Position numbers and translations under genes: made by a program
In this document: in pieces, positions 1-10,059 of the stretch
Layout of the letters: each line of letters starts with the position of its first letter
Position numbering within the stretch: the first letter of the stretch is position 1
Notes under the pieces: model-generated
Database searches by the model: none
What the model saw: the letters and a program-made list of their open reading frames with translations, nothing else
Told to the model about the DNA's origin: nothing
Source: Gemmatimonadota bacterium
Lineage (GTDB): Bacteria > Gemmatimonadota > Gemmatimonadetes > Gemmatimonadales > Gemmatimonadaceae
Direction of reading: 5' to 3'
NCBI GenBank assembly: GCA_016871915.1
Contig: VHBP01000004.1
Span: 1-64,000 of the forward strand
DNA: 64,000 bases

Positions 1-1041
1 CGCGAGATACGGGACGAAGGCGCTCTGGTACACCACCGACTGCACGGAGGCCATCTTCCCCGCAACCTCGATCTTCCAGAGCGAGCCCATGACCTTGGCC
101 ATGAGCCCTGAGCCGAGGAAGGCGAGCAGCGGATTCACACCGAAGGCGAGCGCCGGCGTGGTGAGGCGTGTCATCAATGGTCCTTCGCCGAGCCAGGTGA
201 TCGTCGCGATCGCCATCGCGGCGAGCCCAGCGGTGAGGAGCACGTAGCTCGAGGTCCAGAGTGACTTGTTGATCGGGAAGGACCACCCCCACATCGCCCC
301 CGCCATCGCACAGAGCGCGCCGACGGCGAAGAGTCCGTTCAGCCGTTCACGCAACGGGCGATCGCTCGCGATCCATCGCCCGGCGAAGGTGCCGAGGATC
401 GCGGTGCCGATCGCGGGGAGGGTGGAGAGGACCCCTTCGGGATCCCACGTCTTCGATTGGCGCCAGAGATGTCCATCCAGCAGCGCGCGATCGATCCAGG
501 CGGCGAGGGTGTGCGGCGCGGAATCGAGGAAGAGGATCCCTGGCCCGCCCTGCCCTGGCACGGGGAGCAGGGTCATCGCGAACCAGTATCCGTAGAGGAG
601 CACGACGAGGGTGATGACCTGCTGCTTGAGCGTCGTGCGCTGCGTGAGCAATGCGGCGCAGATGTAGACGAGGCCGATGCGCGGGAGGACGCCAGGGATG
701 CGGAGCCCGGTGATCCGCTCGAGCGGATAGAACGGAAAGGCGGCGAGCGCCCACCCACAGAGGATGATGATCGCGCCGCGCTTCACCGCCTGCCCGACGA
801 GGGCCGATTCCGCATCGCCACGCGCGCGCCGCGTCTCACGCGAGAGATGCGTGGTGACGCCGACGATGAAGAGGAAGAAGGGGAAGATCAGATCGGTGGG
901 GGTCCACCCATGCCAACTCGCATGCGCGAGCGGGGGGTAGATGTTCCCCCAGCTCCCGGGATTGTTGACCAGGAGCATCCCCGCGACGGTGAGGCCGCGG
1001 AAGACATCGAGGGAGCGGAGTCGGACGGTCGGCGTACTCAT
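1..1041 (-). CDS. Acyltransferase-family membrane protein, DUF5009 / heparan-alpha-glucosaminide N-acetyltransferase-like (3' end outside window)
   Basis: Minus-strand reading frame from ATG at 1041 (MSTPTVRLRSLDVFRGLTVAGMLLVNNPGSWGNIYPPLAHASWHGWTPTDLIFPFFLFIVG...), no stop before the window edge; typical HGSNAT-like N-terminus. Confidence 0.85.
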   Translation of the reverse strand, partial: MSTPTVRLRSLDVFRGLTVAGMLLVNNPGSWGNIYPPLAHASWHGWTPTDLIFPFFLFIVGVTTHLSRETRRARGDAESALVGQAVKRGAIIILCGWALAAFPFYPLERITGLRIPGVLPRIGLVYICAALLTQRTTLKQQVITLVVLLYGYWFAMTLLPVPGQGGPGILFLDSAPHTLAAWIDRALLDGHLWRQSKTWDPEGVLSTLPAIGTAILGTFAGRWIASDRPLRERLNGLFAVGALCAMAGAMWGWSFPINKSLWTSSYVLLTAGLAAMAIATITWLGEGPLMTRLTTPALAFGVNPLLAFLGSGLMAKVMGSLWKIEVAGKMASVQSVVYQSAFVPYLA

Positions 1042-2249
1042 GGGCGTCGCTCGGCGCGGGGAGCCGCCTCACGCGGCCCGTCGCGGACGATCATAACCGC
1101 ATTCCCGACGGTCCGCTCACCGGTGGGATCGCTCGGGCGATTGCGCACGGTGCCCGCGACCCAGAGCGCGGTGGAGCCGCCGCCATCGAGATTGAGCCCT
1201 TCGGTGATCCCGAGTTCCCGCATGAGATCGGCGAGCTCGACCAGCGTCATCCCTGCGCTCGCGGTCTGACGGCCATCGACGGCGATCAACCAGAGAATCC
1301 GTCCGCCCTCCGAGGTGCCGATCGCACTGCGCGGGTGGCGGGCGGCCGAGAACGAGGGCGCGGTACGCTCGAGCGAATCGGCCTGTGCGGCGAGACTCAC
1401 GCTGTCGCGCACGAGCACCGGCCATCCGCCGCCGACGGCGCGCGGAGTGAGCATACGCTCGGCGCGCGATGGGGCCGAGGCTGACGCGGGGATCGCCGGG
1501 GCGACGAAGTGCTGTTCGAATGAGAGGCGCGGCGCGCGCCCCCACCAGCGACGGCGACTCGCCATCGCGATCGAGTCGAGCCGTGCGCGCGCCGATGCAC
1601 CATAGGCCACGAGTCGGATCCCACGGATCGTGGTGTCACCGGTGACGCGCTTGGTGGAATCATCGACCGGGGTGGTCCCCCATCGGGCATCAAAACGGAC
1701 GAGGGCCGAGGCCTGGGTGGGACGCGCATTCACGGCGTCGAAGACGAAGGTTTGGCCTCCGACGCGCAGGCGGCCCGCGAACGCGAGACCCCCGATCACC
1801 GGGGTCCCATCGGTCTCGATGGCGAACTGCCCGCGCTGGAGACGGCGGCGTTCGCGGGGGACATCGAAGCCGAGGATCGCCTTCCAGACCTCGCCCTCGA
1901 TGACCTGGTTGTTGGTGACCTCACCGGTGCGGAGGTCGAAGAAGTCGGCGTTGAGGGCGACGGGGACCTCGCCTACGGCGGCGCCTGAGGTGGCAAGGCG
2001 GGTGGCCATCGACGAGGTGGTCTCGCGGCCCCAGAAGGAATCCCCGGCGTGGCGGACGGTGAGGGTCCAGGGCCCCTGGGTGCGGTCGACCCGGGCGAGG
2101 TGGATCTCCCAGGGGCCGGCGGGCCGGGTGAAGTGTAAGTACGTGATACCCGGCGCGACGGTATCGACCGTCATCGCCCCCTGCGCCCCGAGCGGAAGCC
2201 CGACAAGAATACTTAGGACACGACAGTAGTAATTGACACGGTTTACCAT
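1038..2249 (-). CDS. Phosphodiester glycosidase family protein (NAGPA domain)
   Basis: 403-aa ORF; C-terminal motif EGLNLDGGGSTALWV...RTVGNAVMIV typical of NAGPA/DUF2233 proteins; hydrophobic N-terminus like a signal peptide. Confidence 0.85.
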   Translation of the reverse strand: MVNRVNYYCRVLSILVGLPLGAQGAMTVDTVAPGITYLHFTRPAGPWEIHLARVDRTQGPWTLTVRHAGDSFWGRETTSSMATRLATSGAAVGEVPVALNADFFDLRTGEVTNNQVIEGEVWKAILGFDVPRERRRLQRGQFAIETDGTPVIGGLAFAGRLRVGGQTFVFDAVNARPTQASALVRFDARWGTTPVDDSTKRVTGDTTIRGIRLVAYGASARARLDSIAMASRRRWWGRAPRLSFEQHFVAPAIPASASAPSRAERMLTPRAVGGGWPVLVRDSVSLAAQADSLERTAPSFSAARHPRSAIGTSEGGRILWLIAVDGRQTASAGMTLVELADLMRELGITEGLNLDGGGSTALWVAGTVRNRPSDPTGERTVGNAVMIVRDGPREAAPRAERRP

Positions 2250-2261
2250 AGACCGTAACGT
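2233..2261 (+). promoter_or_regulatory. Candidate sigma70-type promoter for the SusC/SusD operon
   Basis: TTGACA (2233-2238), 17-nt spacer, TAACGT (2256-2261); about 58 nt upstream of ATG 2319. Confidence 0.4.
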
Positions 2262-2318
2262 ACCCCGGTGTTCTCACCTCCGTTAGAGTGCGGTCACCCC
2301 AACCCCGGAACAGCTCTC

Positions 2319-5300
2319 ATGCAGAGACGATTCCTCGCGGTGATGATAGGCTCACTGCTCCTGGCCTCGCCGATCCTGGCGCAGGAGCGATCGGTCACCG
2401 GCAAGGTAACTAGCGAGCAGGGAGCCCCCTTGCAGGCTGTGACCGTCGTCATCAAGGGCACCTCCACTGCCACGCAGACCACTCGCGACGGCGACTATTC
2501 TATCCGCGTTGCCGTCGGTCAGGTGCTCCAGTACCGTCTCATCGGCCATGCCCCGCAGGAGCGGATCGTGGGCTCCGAGGCACGCTTCGACGTCCAGCTC
2601 AAGCGCGTGGCGACGAACCTCGACGAGGTCGTCATCACAGCGCTGGGGCAGACGGCGCAACAGCGCAGCCTCGGCTATTCGCAGCAGGCAGTCGCGGGAC
2701 CAGAGATCGCGCAAACAACGCGTCAGAACTTCATCAACTCGCTGCAGGGACGCGTAGCGGGGGTGGAGGTGACGAGCTCGTCGGGGGTGCCGGGGGCCTC
2801 GTCCTCGATCACCATCCGTGGCGTGAGCTCGATCAGCTCGAGCAACCAGCCGCTGATCATCGTCGACGGGTTGCCGATCGACAACAAGACCCTGAACACG
2901 GGGGTGCTCGCCTCCGACGCCCCGGGGTCGACGACGGCGTTCAGCAACCGCCGTCTGGACTTCACGAACCGCGCCGCGGACATCAATCCCGAGGACATCG
3001 AGACCCTCGTGGTCCTCAAGGGCCCCGAGGCCTCCGCGCTGTACGGGATCGACGCAGCGAACGGTGCCATCGTGATCACCACCAAGCGTGGCACAGCGGG
3101 AACGGGCGGGCTCGAGTACAGCAACAACTTCCGTATAGAGAGCGTGCGGGCGCAGCCGAAGATCCAGCGGACCTTCGGGCCGACCTCGACCGACGGGACG
3201 GGGCTCCTCTCCTCGTTCTTCTACTTCGGCGCGCCGTACGCGGACACGACGACCTTCTACAACAACATCGACGGCTTCTTCCAGCCGGCGCTGACGCAGC
3301 GCCACGCCCTCGCGTTCAGCGGCGGGGCCCCCGACAACCGCGTGAACTATCGCGTGGCGGTGGCAGGGGACGATCAGCGCGGTGTGATCCCGAACTCGCT
3401 TTACCGGCGGATCAATCTCACCGGCGCCACGCAGGCGCAGGTGACGCGGTGGCTCAAGGCTGACCTCTCGATGCAATACACCTTCGCGAACAACGAGCAG
3501 TCGTACAAGGGCGACAATGGCCCGCTGATCGGCCTCCTTATCTGGCCGCAGACCGACGATGCGAAAGACTTCGTGACGCCCGCTGGGACGCGGCGTCGGA
3601 TCACGACCGCCTCGGCAGGGTCGGCGGAGACCGACAACCCCTACTTCAACGTCAACAAGAATCGGGTCCGATCCGACAACACTCGATTGATCGCGAACCT
3701 GGGGCTCGTCCTGACGCCGTTCTCGTGGGGGTCGCTCAAGACCAACATCGGCCTTGATACCTACAACAATGACAACCTGGTGCTCCGGCATCCGGAGAGT
3801 GTCTACGGCTTCAGCAACGCCGGAATCCTGGATGTCGCGGGGGACAACACCCGCAACCTGAACATCCAGACCCTGCTCAACGCCAACCGCCGTCAACTCA
3901 CGAAGGATTTCTCGCTGAGCGCCTTTGTCGGGAACCAGATCTCGCAGTTCCGATCGAACACCAGCGCCCTTCGCGGGGAAAGTTTCCTGGATCCGAACTT
4001 CGTCTCGGTGAACAACACCGCTACTCGCACCAGTCGGACGACGATCGCGGAGCGGCGGCTTCTGAGCGTCTTTGGGAGCGCGACGCTGAACTTTCGTGAC
4101 TATCTCTACGTCACGGCGACCGGCCGCAACGACTGGACCTCGACGATCCCGGTGGAGCGGAACTCATTCTTCTACCCCTCGATCTCGACGAGCTTCATCT
4201 TCTCGGACGCCTTCCCGGCGATCGGGAAGTTCATGACGGGGCGGCTTCGCGCCGGCTACGCCGAGGTCGGCAAGGACGCGCGGCCCTACGCCTACCGCCC
4301 CTCGCTCGAGTTCAAGACGACCTCTTACGGAGGCTACGGCTACGGCTTCACTGGCCCGAACCTCGACCTCCGCCCCGAATTTGCGCGGTCGTACGAGATC
4401 GGAACCGAGCTCGGCTTTTTCCAGAATCGGCTCGGCGTCGACATGGCGGTTTACCGAAAACAGACGAAGGACCAGATTGTGAACGACATCCGCGGGAGCT
4501 ACGGTACCGGCTTCATCTTATTCAATCTGAACGGGGCGGTAACCCGGAACGAGGGGGTCGAGGTCACCGTCCGCGGCACCGCGGTGCAGACGCGGAACTT
4601 CTCGTGGGACGTCCTGATGAACTTCGATCGGACGCGCGGTACGGTGCGCGAGCTTCCTAACGCCCTCCCCGAGTCCTACGTCTCCGACACCTGGCTCTAC
4701 GGGAACATTCGTAACGGGACTCAGCCAGGACTGTCCACTCGGTCACTCACAGGTCGGTACTACCTACGCAACACGAAAGGTGAGCTCCTGATCGATCCGA
4801 CCACCGGCTTACCACTGCGCCAGCCGTCAGCGTTCGTAGATGCGGGGTATGACCGCCAGCCTGACTTCATCATCGGTCTCACCAACACACTCCGCTACAA
4901 GAAAGCCTCCCTCAGCGTTCTCTTTGACATTCGGAAGGGAGGCGACGTCTTCAACGCCACGGAGCACTTCCTGACGACCCGCGGGCTCTCACCGCGGACG
5001 CTGGACCGTGAGACTCCGCGCGTGATCCCAGGCGTGCTGCGCGATGGGCGCGAGAACACCGCGACCCCAACCCGCAACACGATCGTCGTGATCCCGGCGG
5101 TGCAGACGGGCTTCTACACTGGGATGAGCGAGGAGCTCTTCATCGAGAAGGACATCAACTGGGTCCGACTCCGCGACGTGACTTTCCGCTACGAACTCCC
5201 GTCGGCGCTCTTCCGGTCGCGTGAGGCGAGCGTCTTCATCACCGGCAATGACCTCCTCCTCCTCACCAACTACTCGGGGATGGATCCCGTGGTGAACGGG

Positions 5301-5399
5301 AACACCGCTGCGGTGGGCGGCTCCGGCGCCGCCGGTGTCGACTACGGGAACTTCCCAATTCCGCGCGGGGTGAACTTCGGCCTCAAGGTGGCCTTCTGA
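2319..5399 (+). CDS. SusC/RagA-family TonB-linked outer membrane protein
   Basis: Signal peptide MQRRFLAVMIGSLLLASPILAQ, carboxypeptidase-regulatory-like N-domain (VTGKVTSEQGAPLQAVTVVIKGT), plug motif (ITIRGVSS...LIIVDGLPID), beta-barrel C-terminus. Confidence 0.95.
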   Translation: MQRRFLAVMIGSLLLASPILAQERSVTGKVTSEQGAPLQAVTVVIKGTSTATQTTRDGDYSIRVAVGQVLQYRLIGHAPQERIVGSEARFDVQLKRVATNLDEVVITALGQTAQQRSLGYSQQAVAGPEIAQTTRQNFINSLQGRVAGVEVTSSSGVPGASSSITIRGVSSISSSNQPLIIVDGLPIDNKTLNTGVLASDAPGSTTAFSNRRLDFTNRAADINPEDIETLVVLKGPEASALYGIDAANGAIVITTKRGTAGTGGLEYSNNFRIESVRAQPKIQRTFGPTSTDGTGLLSSFFYFGAPYADTTTFYNNIDGFFQPALTQRHALAFSGGAPDNRVNYRVAVAGDDQRGVIPNSLYRRINLTGATQAQVTRWLKADLSMQYTFANNEQSYKGDNGPLIGLLIWPQTDDAKDFVTPAGTRRRITTASAGSAETDNPYFNVNKNRVRSDNTRLIANLGLVLTPFSWGSLKTNIGLDTYNNDNLVLRHPESVYGFSNAGILDVAGDNTRNLNIQTLLNANRRQLTKDFSLSAFVGNQISQFRSNTSALRGESFLDPNFVSVNNTATRTSRTTIAERRLLSVFGSATLNFRDYLYVTATGRNDWTSTIPVERNSFFYPSISTSFIFSDAFPAIGKFMTGRLRAGYAEVGKDARPYAYRPSLEFKTTSYGGYGYGFTGPNLDLRPEFARSYEIGTELGFFQNRLGVDMAVYRKQTKDQIVNDIRGSYGTGFILFNLNGAVTRNEGVEVTVRGTAVQTRNFSWDVLMNFDRTRGTVRELPNALPESYVSDTWLYGNIRNGTQPGLSTRSLTGRYYLRNTKGELLIDPTTGLPLRQPSAFVDAGYDRQPDFIIGLTNTLRYKKASLSVLFDIRKGGDVFNATEHFLTTRGLSPRTLDRETPRVIPGVLRDGRENTATPTRNTIVVIPAVQTGFYTGMSEELFIEKDINWVRLRDVTFRYELPSALFRSREASVFITGNDLLLLTNYSGMDPVVNGNTAAVGGSGAAGVDYGNFPIPRGVNFGLKVAF

Positions 5400-7042
5400 T
5401 GCCGACCACTCCAATCACCCATCCGACGCGCCGCGCCGCGGCGCGCCCCTCCACGCTCACCGGACTTCGTATGCCTCGGATCCGTGCGCTCGTCGTCGCT
5501 GGCCTACTCGCCCTCACGGCATCGGCCTGCGACGACTTCCTTGATGTGAACGACAACCCGAACGCTCCACAAACGGTCTCGGCGAATCTCTATCTCTCGC
5601 CGATGCTGCACTGGCTCGTTAGCTCCCCCCAGTGGGACGGGCGGTTCGTTTCCCGCTACACCCAGATGTGGACCCTCCCCAGCGGGTCGACGACCCCGAG
5701 CACCTGGGACCGCATGGGGTACGACCCAGGCTCTGACAACGGCGGCCAGCAGTGGCGCGACGTGTATTGGAACCATGGTCAAAATCTCGTCGATATGATG
5801 AACAAGGCGCGGGCCGAAGAGCGCTGGGACCTTCTTGGCATCGGATACATCTTGAAGGCGTGGGGATGGCAGGTCCTCGCTGACCTGCATGGCGAGATCA
5901 TCGTGAAGGAGGCGATCAACTCTCGCACCTTCACCTTCAACTACGATTCGCAGGAGTACGCCTACAACGAGGCTCGGATTCTCCTTGACTCTGCCATTAC
6001 CCTGCTTCGTCGCACCGACGGTGCAGTCAACCAAGCGTACATTGCTCGAACTGACTTCATCTATGGCGGTGATCGGAATAAGTGGCGCAAGTTCGCCTTT
6101 GGACTCCGCGCGCTCCATCTAAACCATTACTCGAAGAAGGGGTCTTATAGCCCAGCGGCAGTGATCGCCGCGGTCGACTCCTCATTCTCGGGCAACGCGG
6201 ATGATGCGCTCCTCCTCTTCCCCAATACGGTCAACGAAGACCGAAACTTCTTTGGGCCGACGCGCAACAACATGGCGAGCTATCGGCAGACGCAGTTCGC
6301 GGTGGGCCTCGTGAACGGGACGGTCTTCTCGGGGGTGGTCGACCCCCGGCTGAACCGGATGTTCGTCCCATCGCCAGACTCGGTCTATCGGGGGCTCGAC
6401 ATCAACACCGGGGTCCTCCCGACAGCCACCCAGATCCCCCTGACGATCTGGCGAACGACCTCCCAATTGACGGCGGTCGGGCGGCCGGCGCTCTACCTCT
6501 TCGACGACAAGTCGAAGTTTCCGGCAATGACCTACGCCCAGCTCCAGTTTGTGAAAGCAGAAGCAGCGTTCAAGGCGGGAAACACGGCGATGGCCCGGGC
6601 GGCGTACCTGAATGGGATCGGCGCACACATTGACTTCGTCAATGCACGCAACGCCGAGATTGGGGCCTCGGTCCCGACGATCACGGCAGCGGAGCGGTCG
6701 GCCTTTCTTGCCAGCCCAGCGGTCGCGCCGGCAGCTGCGGACCTCAGGTTATGGCAGATCATGAGCCAAAAATATATCGCCCAGTGGGGGTGGGGGTTCA
6801 ACGAGGCTTGGATGGATCTACGCCGTTACAACTACACTGAGCTTGACCCGAGCGGTTCAAGACAGGTCTTCCCGGGCTTTGCGACCCCAACAAATCTCTA
6901 CGCCGACAATGGCGGAAAGCTTGTTCACCGCATTCGGCCGCGATTCAACTCCGAATATGTGTGGAACCAGGCTGGGCTCGACAAAATCGGCGGACTCGCG
7001 CTCGATTACCACACAAAGCCGCTCTGGATCACCCAACCATGA
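5399..7042 (+). CDS. SusD/RagB-family lipoprotein
   Basis: 547-aa ORF; lipobox-like LTASACDDFLDVNDNPNAP, directly downstream of SusC; SusD-like C-terminus. Confidence 0.92.
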   Translation: MPTTPITHPTRRAAARPSTLTGLRMPRIRALVVAGLLALTASACDDFLDVNDNPNAPQTVSANLYLSPMLHWLVSSPQWDGRFVSRYTQMWTLPSGSTTPSTWDRMGYDPGSDNGGQQWRDVYWNHGQNLVDMMNKARAEERWDLLGIGYILKAWGWQVLADLHGEIIVKEAINSRTFTFNYDSQEYAYNEARILLDSAITLLRRTDGAVNQAYIARTDFIYGGDRNKWRKFAFGLRALHLNHYSKKGSYSPAAVIAAVDSSFSGNADDALLLFPNTVNEDRNFFGPTRNNMASYRQTQFAVGLVNGTVFSGVVDPRLNRMFVPSPDSVYRGLDINTGVLPTATQIPLTIWRTTSQLTAVGRPALYLFDDKSKFPAMTYAQLQFVKAEAAFKAGNTAMARAAYLNGIGAHIDFVNARNAEIGASVPTITAAERSAFLASPAVAPAAADLRLWQIMSQKYIAQWGWGFNEAWMDLRRYNYTELDPSGSRQVFPGFATPTNLYADNGGKLVHRIRPRFNSEYVWNQAGLDKIGGLALDYHTKPLWITQP

Positions 7043-7863
7043 CCCTACCCATGACCACGCGGACCCTCACGGCATTTAGCGCCGCCCTCGTCCTCTCGGC
7101 CTGCGGGATCGACCTTGAGACCACGGCCGTGCAAGATATCACCGCCCCTGCTGACGGGGCGTTCGTGCGCTTCTTCAACTTTGGCGTGGGTGCCCCCAGC
7201 GTAAATTTTTACGCTGGGGACACGAAAGTGACTGCGATCTCCTCCGCGACAGGGGTCGAGGCCGCCTCCGGCGTCGCCTATGGCGGGGTGGGAAACGCCG
7301 GGCTCTACTCGAACCTCAAGCCAGGCCCTTACACCTTCGCGGGCCGGATCATCGGGGCAGCGGTCGACAATGGGCTTCCGATCTCGGCGATCACCGGATC
7401 ACTCACGGCCGGTAAGTACTACTCGGTCTATCAGAGCGGCCCGTACGACGCGGTCAACAAGACGGTCGGGGGATTCGTGGTCGAGGACCCGATCCCGGCA
7501 GCCTTCGATTACTCGCAGGCCTTCGTCCGATTCGTCCACGCGTCGGAGAACACGAACCCGATGACGCTGACGGTGACCAACACCGTCTCGACCGTGGCGT
7601 TCACCGTGGGCACGGCGATCGCCTACAAGGGGGCGAGCGGGTTCTCCACCGTGCCGGCGGGGACGTACAACATCGCCGGGGGCTGCGGGGCGACCTGCAA
7701 TTCGACGGGGGCCGGGAACGCCACGACCGCCGTCACCCGCACAGGGATCACCCTCTCTGCAGGGCGATACTACACGATCGCGCTCCGCGGCAACGTGACA
7801 CTCAACCCAGCGACCACCACGCTGGCGAACCGCCTCCAGTTCGATTTTTCGACGAATCGCTGA
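7039..7863 (+). CDS. DUF4397 domain-containing lipoprotein
   Basis: ATG overlaps the SusD stop (ATGA); lipobox-like VLSACG; FVRFFNFGVGAPSVNFYAGDTKV and FVRFVHAS motifs typical of DUF4397. Confidence 0.8.
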   Translation: MTLPMTTRTLTAFSAALVLSACGIDLETTAVQDITAPADGAFVRFFNFGVGAPSVNFYAGDTKVTAISSATGVEAASGVAYGGVGNAGLYSNLKPGPYTFAGRIIGAAVDNGLPISAITGSLTAGKYYSVYQSGPYDAVNKTVGGFVVEDPIPAAFDYSQAFVRFVHASENTNPMTLTVTNTVSTVAFTVGTAIAYKGASGFSTVPAGTYNIAGGCGATCNSTGAGNATTAVTRTGITLSAGRYYTIALRGNVTLNPATTTLANRLQFDFSTNR

Positions 7864-7885
7864 GCGGCAACATGGCTGGCACGGC

Positions 7886-7919
7886 GACGGGGGGCGGTCC
7901 AAATGGACCGCCCCCCGTC
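7886..7919. terminator. Perfect inverted repeat between convergent operons, probable bidirectional terminator
   Basis: GACGGGGGGCGGTCC-AAAT-GGACCGCCCCCCGTC, 15-bp perfect stem. Confidence 0.75.
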
Positions 7920-7924
7920 TCGCA

Positions 7925-9574
7925 TCAGCTCCTTGGGGGGGGCGTTTCTGTCTCGGGAGCGGAGTGCAACCTCCGCGACAGCGAGGCGTGCAGTGCATCA
8001 CTCGCTCCGGCGATCAGGGTCGCAGCCTCACGCCGGATCTGCACAAGCCGCGCGCTAGTCGTCGCGCGCACCGTCGCGGTCCGCCGGACCCGCTGGAAGA
8101 CCGCGACCTCGCCGAACTGCTGGCCCGGACCCAGCGTGGCAACTTGTGTTTCGGTTCCACCCTCCCCCCGCTTGATCACCTCCACCTCACCCTCCTGGAT
8201 CAGGAAGAGGCTCGTGCCGACATCTCCTTCGCGCACGATGTCCTGCCCGGCATCGAAGAAGACTCGGGTGACGTTCATCGGGGCATCGGCACGCAGATTC
8301 AGGAAGTCGCGTCCGACGATCGCGGTCATAAGCCAGGAGTAGAGGACTCTGCACTTCTTCTCCCAGAGCGGGAGGTAAAGGAGCATGAAGGCGCGCCAGA
8401 CGAGCCAGGCAGCCGTGCCCGTCAACCGGATCGGCACTCCGTTCAGCTTCGCGATCGCACGCCGATGACCGACAGCGCAAGCATCACCCAACCCGGTGAA
8501 GCGGTACGGCGCCAGCCTAGCTTGGTCGAGCGTCCGACCGATGTTCCGACCGATGAGCTGGCCCACCGTCATCGCCCAGATGGCCAGTCCCGGTGCGGTC
8601 CCACCACCGGCGAGTGGCACCGCGGCGCAGTCACCGCCCGCCCAGACGTTCGTCCGCCCGTCGACGCGAGCGAATTGATCGGTGATAATCCGCTGCTGTG
8701 CGTCCCGTGGTACCTCAAGCCCCGCGATCACCGGCACCGCAGACATGCCAGCGCAGGACACAACCGTACGCGTCGGGATGCGCGTCCCGTCCGAAAGAAT
8801 CGCCTCTTCTGACGACGCGGAGGCGAGCTTGGTATGGAGTCTCACCTCGATCAGGGGATCTCGCGCGAAGGCCGACTCGACATACTGCGAGGTCCAGGGT
8901 TCCCGACTGCCAAGTTCTGGGAGTAGCTTAGGCGTCGCCGCTACCAAGACGATCCGGATCTCCCGTATCTCAATATTGGGGAAGTGCGCTCGTGCGACGA
9001 GCGGGAGGAACTCGCTCAGCTCCCCTGCCACCTCGCACCCCGCGAAGCTCCCGCCGACCACCACGAAGGTGAGGAGGCGGCGACGCTCGACGGGATCGGG
9101 CTCCATGTCCGCGAGCTCGAGCATCTCGACGAATTGGTTCCGCGCCGCAAAGCAAGCGGCATAGGATTTGAGGCGCAGCGCGTGCTCCGCGAGGCCCGGG
9201 AAGCGCCCAAGGTGTTCCGTCATACCGAGGGACAAGACGAGGTGATCATATGTCAACTCGAGCGTGCGGCCATCCAGTTGCCGGGCCACCGTGACGCGAC
9301 GGCCATCGAGATCGATCGATTGCACCTCCGCATTGATGAAGTCTCCGGGGGCGAAGAGCCGGCGTGCCGGACTCAGCATATCGGTCGGCTGCAGGGTGCC
9401 CGTAAGCATCTCCGGCACGAGCCCGTGGAAGCACTGAAAGTTCTCATTACTCACTACGGTGAGCCGCACACGGCCAGCACGGAGGCGGGATCGCAGTACG
9501 CGCGCGAGGTTGATGGCGACATAGCCACCGCCGAGGCACAAGACATGCGGCACCGTAGGCGACACGGTTCGCAT
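7925..9574 (-). CDS. NDH-2-like FAD-dependent oxidoreductase fused to a C-terminal cyclic-nucleotide-binding-like domain
   Basis: VLCLGGGYVAINLARVL dinucleotide-binding motif, FVVVGGSFAGCEVAGEL second Rossmann motif, C-terminal cNMP domain (VFFDAGQDIVREGDVGTSLFLIQEGEVEVI...FGEVAVFQRVRRTATV). Start at 9574 overlaps the upstream stop as TGATG. Confidence 0.9.
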   Translation of the reverse strand: MRTVSPTVPHVLCLGGGYVAINLARVLRSRLRAGRVRLTVVSNENFQCFHGLVPEMLTGTLQPTDMLSPARRLFAPGDFINAEVQSIDLDGRRVTVARQLDGRTLELTYDHLVLSLGMTEHLGRFPGLAEHALRLKSYAACFAARNQFVEMLELADMEPDPVERRRLLTFVVVGGSFAGCEVAGELSEFLPLVARAHFPNIEIREIRIVLVAATPKLLPELGSREPWTSQYVESAFARDPLIEVRLHTKLASASSEEAILSDGTRIPTRTVVSCAGMSAVPVIAGLEVPRDAQQRIITDQFARVDGRTNVWAGGDCAAVPLAGGGTAPGLAIWAMTVGQLIGRNIGRTLDQARLAPYRFTGLGDACAVGHRRAIAKLNGVPIRLTGTAAWLVWRAFMLLYLPLWEKKCRVLYSWLMTAIVGRDFLNLRADAPMNVTRVFFDAGQDIVREGDVGTSLFLIQEGEVEVIKRGEGGTETQVATLGPGQQFGEVAVFQRVRRTATVRATTSARLVQIRREAATLIAGASDALHASLSRRLHSAPETETPPPRS

Positions 9575-10059
9575 CACCCGGCCGCGTAATGCCACGCCGC
9601 CACGTGATTCGCAACGTGCATGCTATGTGCCCGCTCGTAGGCCGCCTTGGAGAGTCGCCCGTAGGCAAAGTGCGGCTGCAATGGCCCAGTCCACCGGTCG
9701 AAGGCCTCGATACGATCCCGGATCAAAGCGAGCGCTTCATCCCAGGTGCGGGGGGGCGGCTCGGGGTCGCCGGGAATCTCTTGGCGCAGGTCATGGCGCA
9801 TCTGTCCCATGGCATCGAAAAGTCCGAAGACGAGCGGCCCGATCGTCATCCGGAAGAGCCGCGGCTTAAGCGCAGGGAAGCCCTGCAGGGAGTGCGCGAT
9901 GCTCCGCGCGCAATGGTCCAGTGTATGCGGCACATCCCACCCCGGCGTGAGGACCGCGTCGCGCGCGGCATCGAGGCGCTCAAGTTCTCGCCGCACCTCG
10001 TCAAATGAATGGAGGCGCAGCGGTCGAGGAGCCAAATGGTGATGATGCAGGTCGCCCAT
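9574..10059 (-). CDS. DUF1569 domain-containing protein (DinB-like fold expected)
   Basis: 161 aa; HTLDHCARSIAHSLQGFPALKPRLFRMTIGPLVFGLF matches the DUF1569 pattern; start overlaps the peroxidase stop as TGATG. Confidence 0.75.
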   Translation of the reverse strand: MGDLHHHHLAPRPLRLHSFDEVRRELERLDAARDAVLTPGWDVPHTLDHCARSIAHSLQGFPALKPRLFRMTIGPLVFGLFDAMGQMRHDLRQEIPGDPEPPPRTWDEALALIRDRIEAFDRWTGPLQPHFAYGRLSKAAYERAHSMHVANHVAAWHYAAG

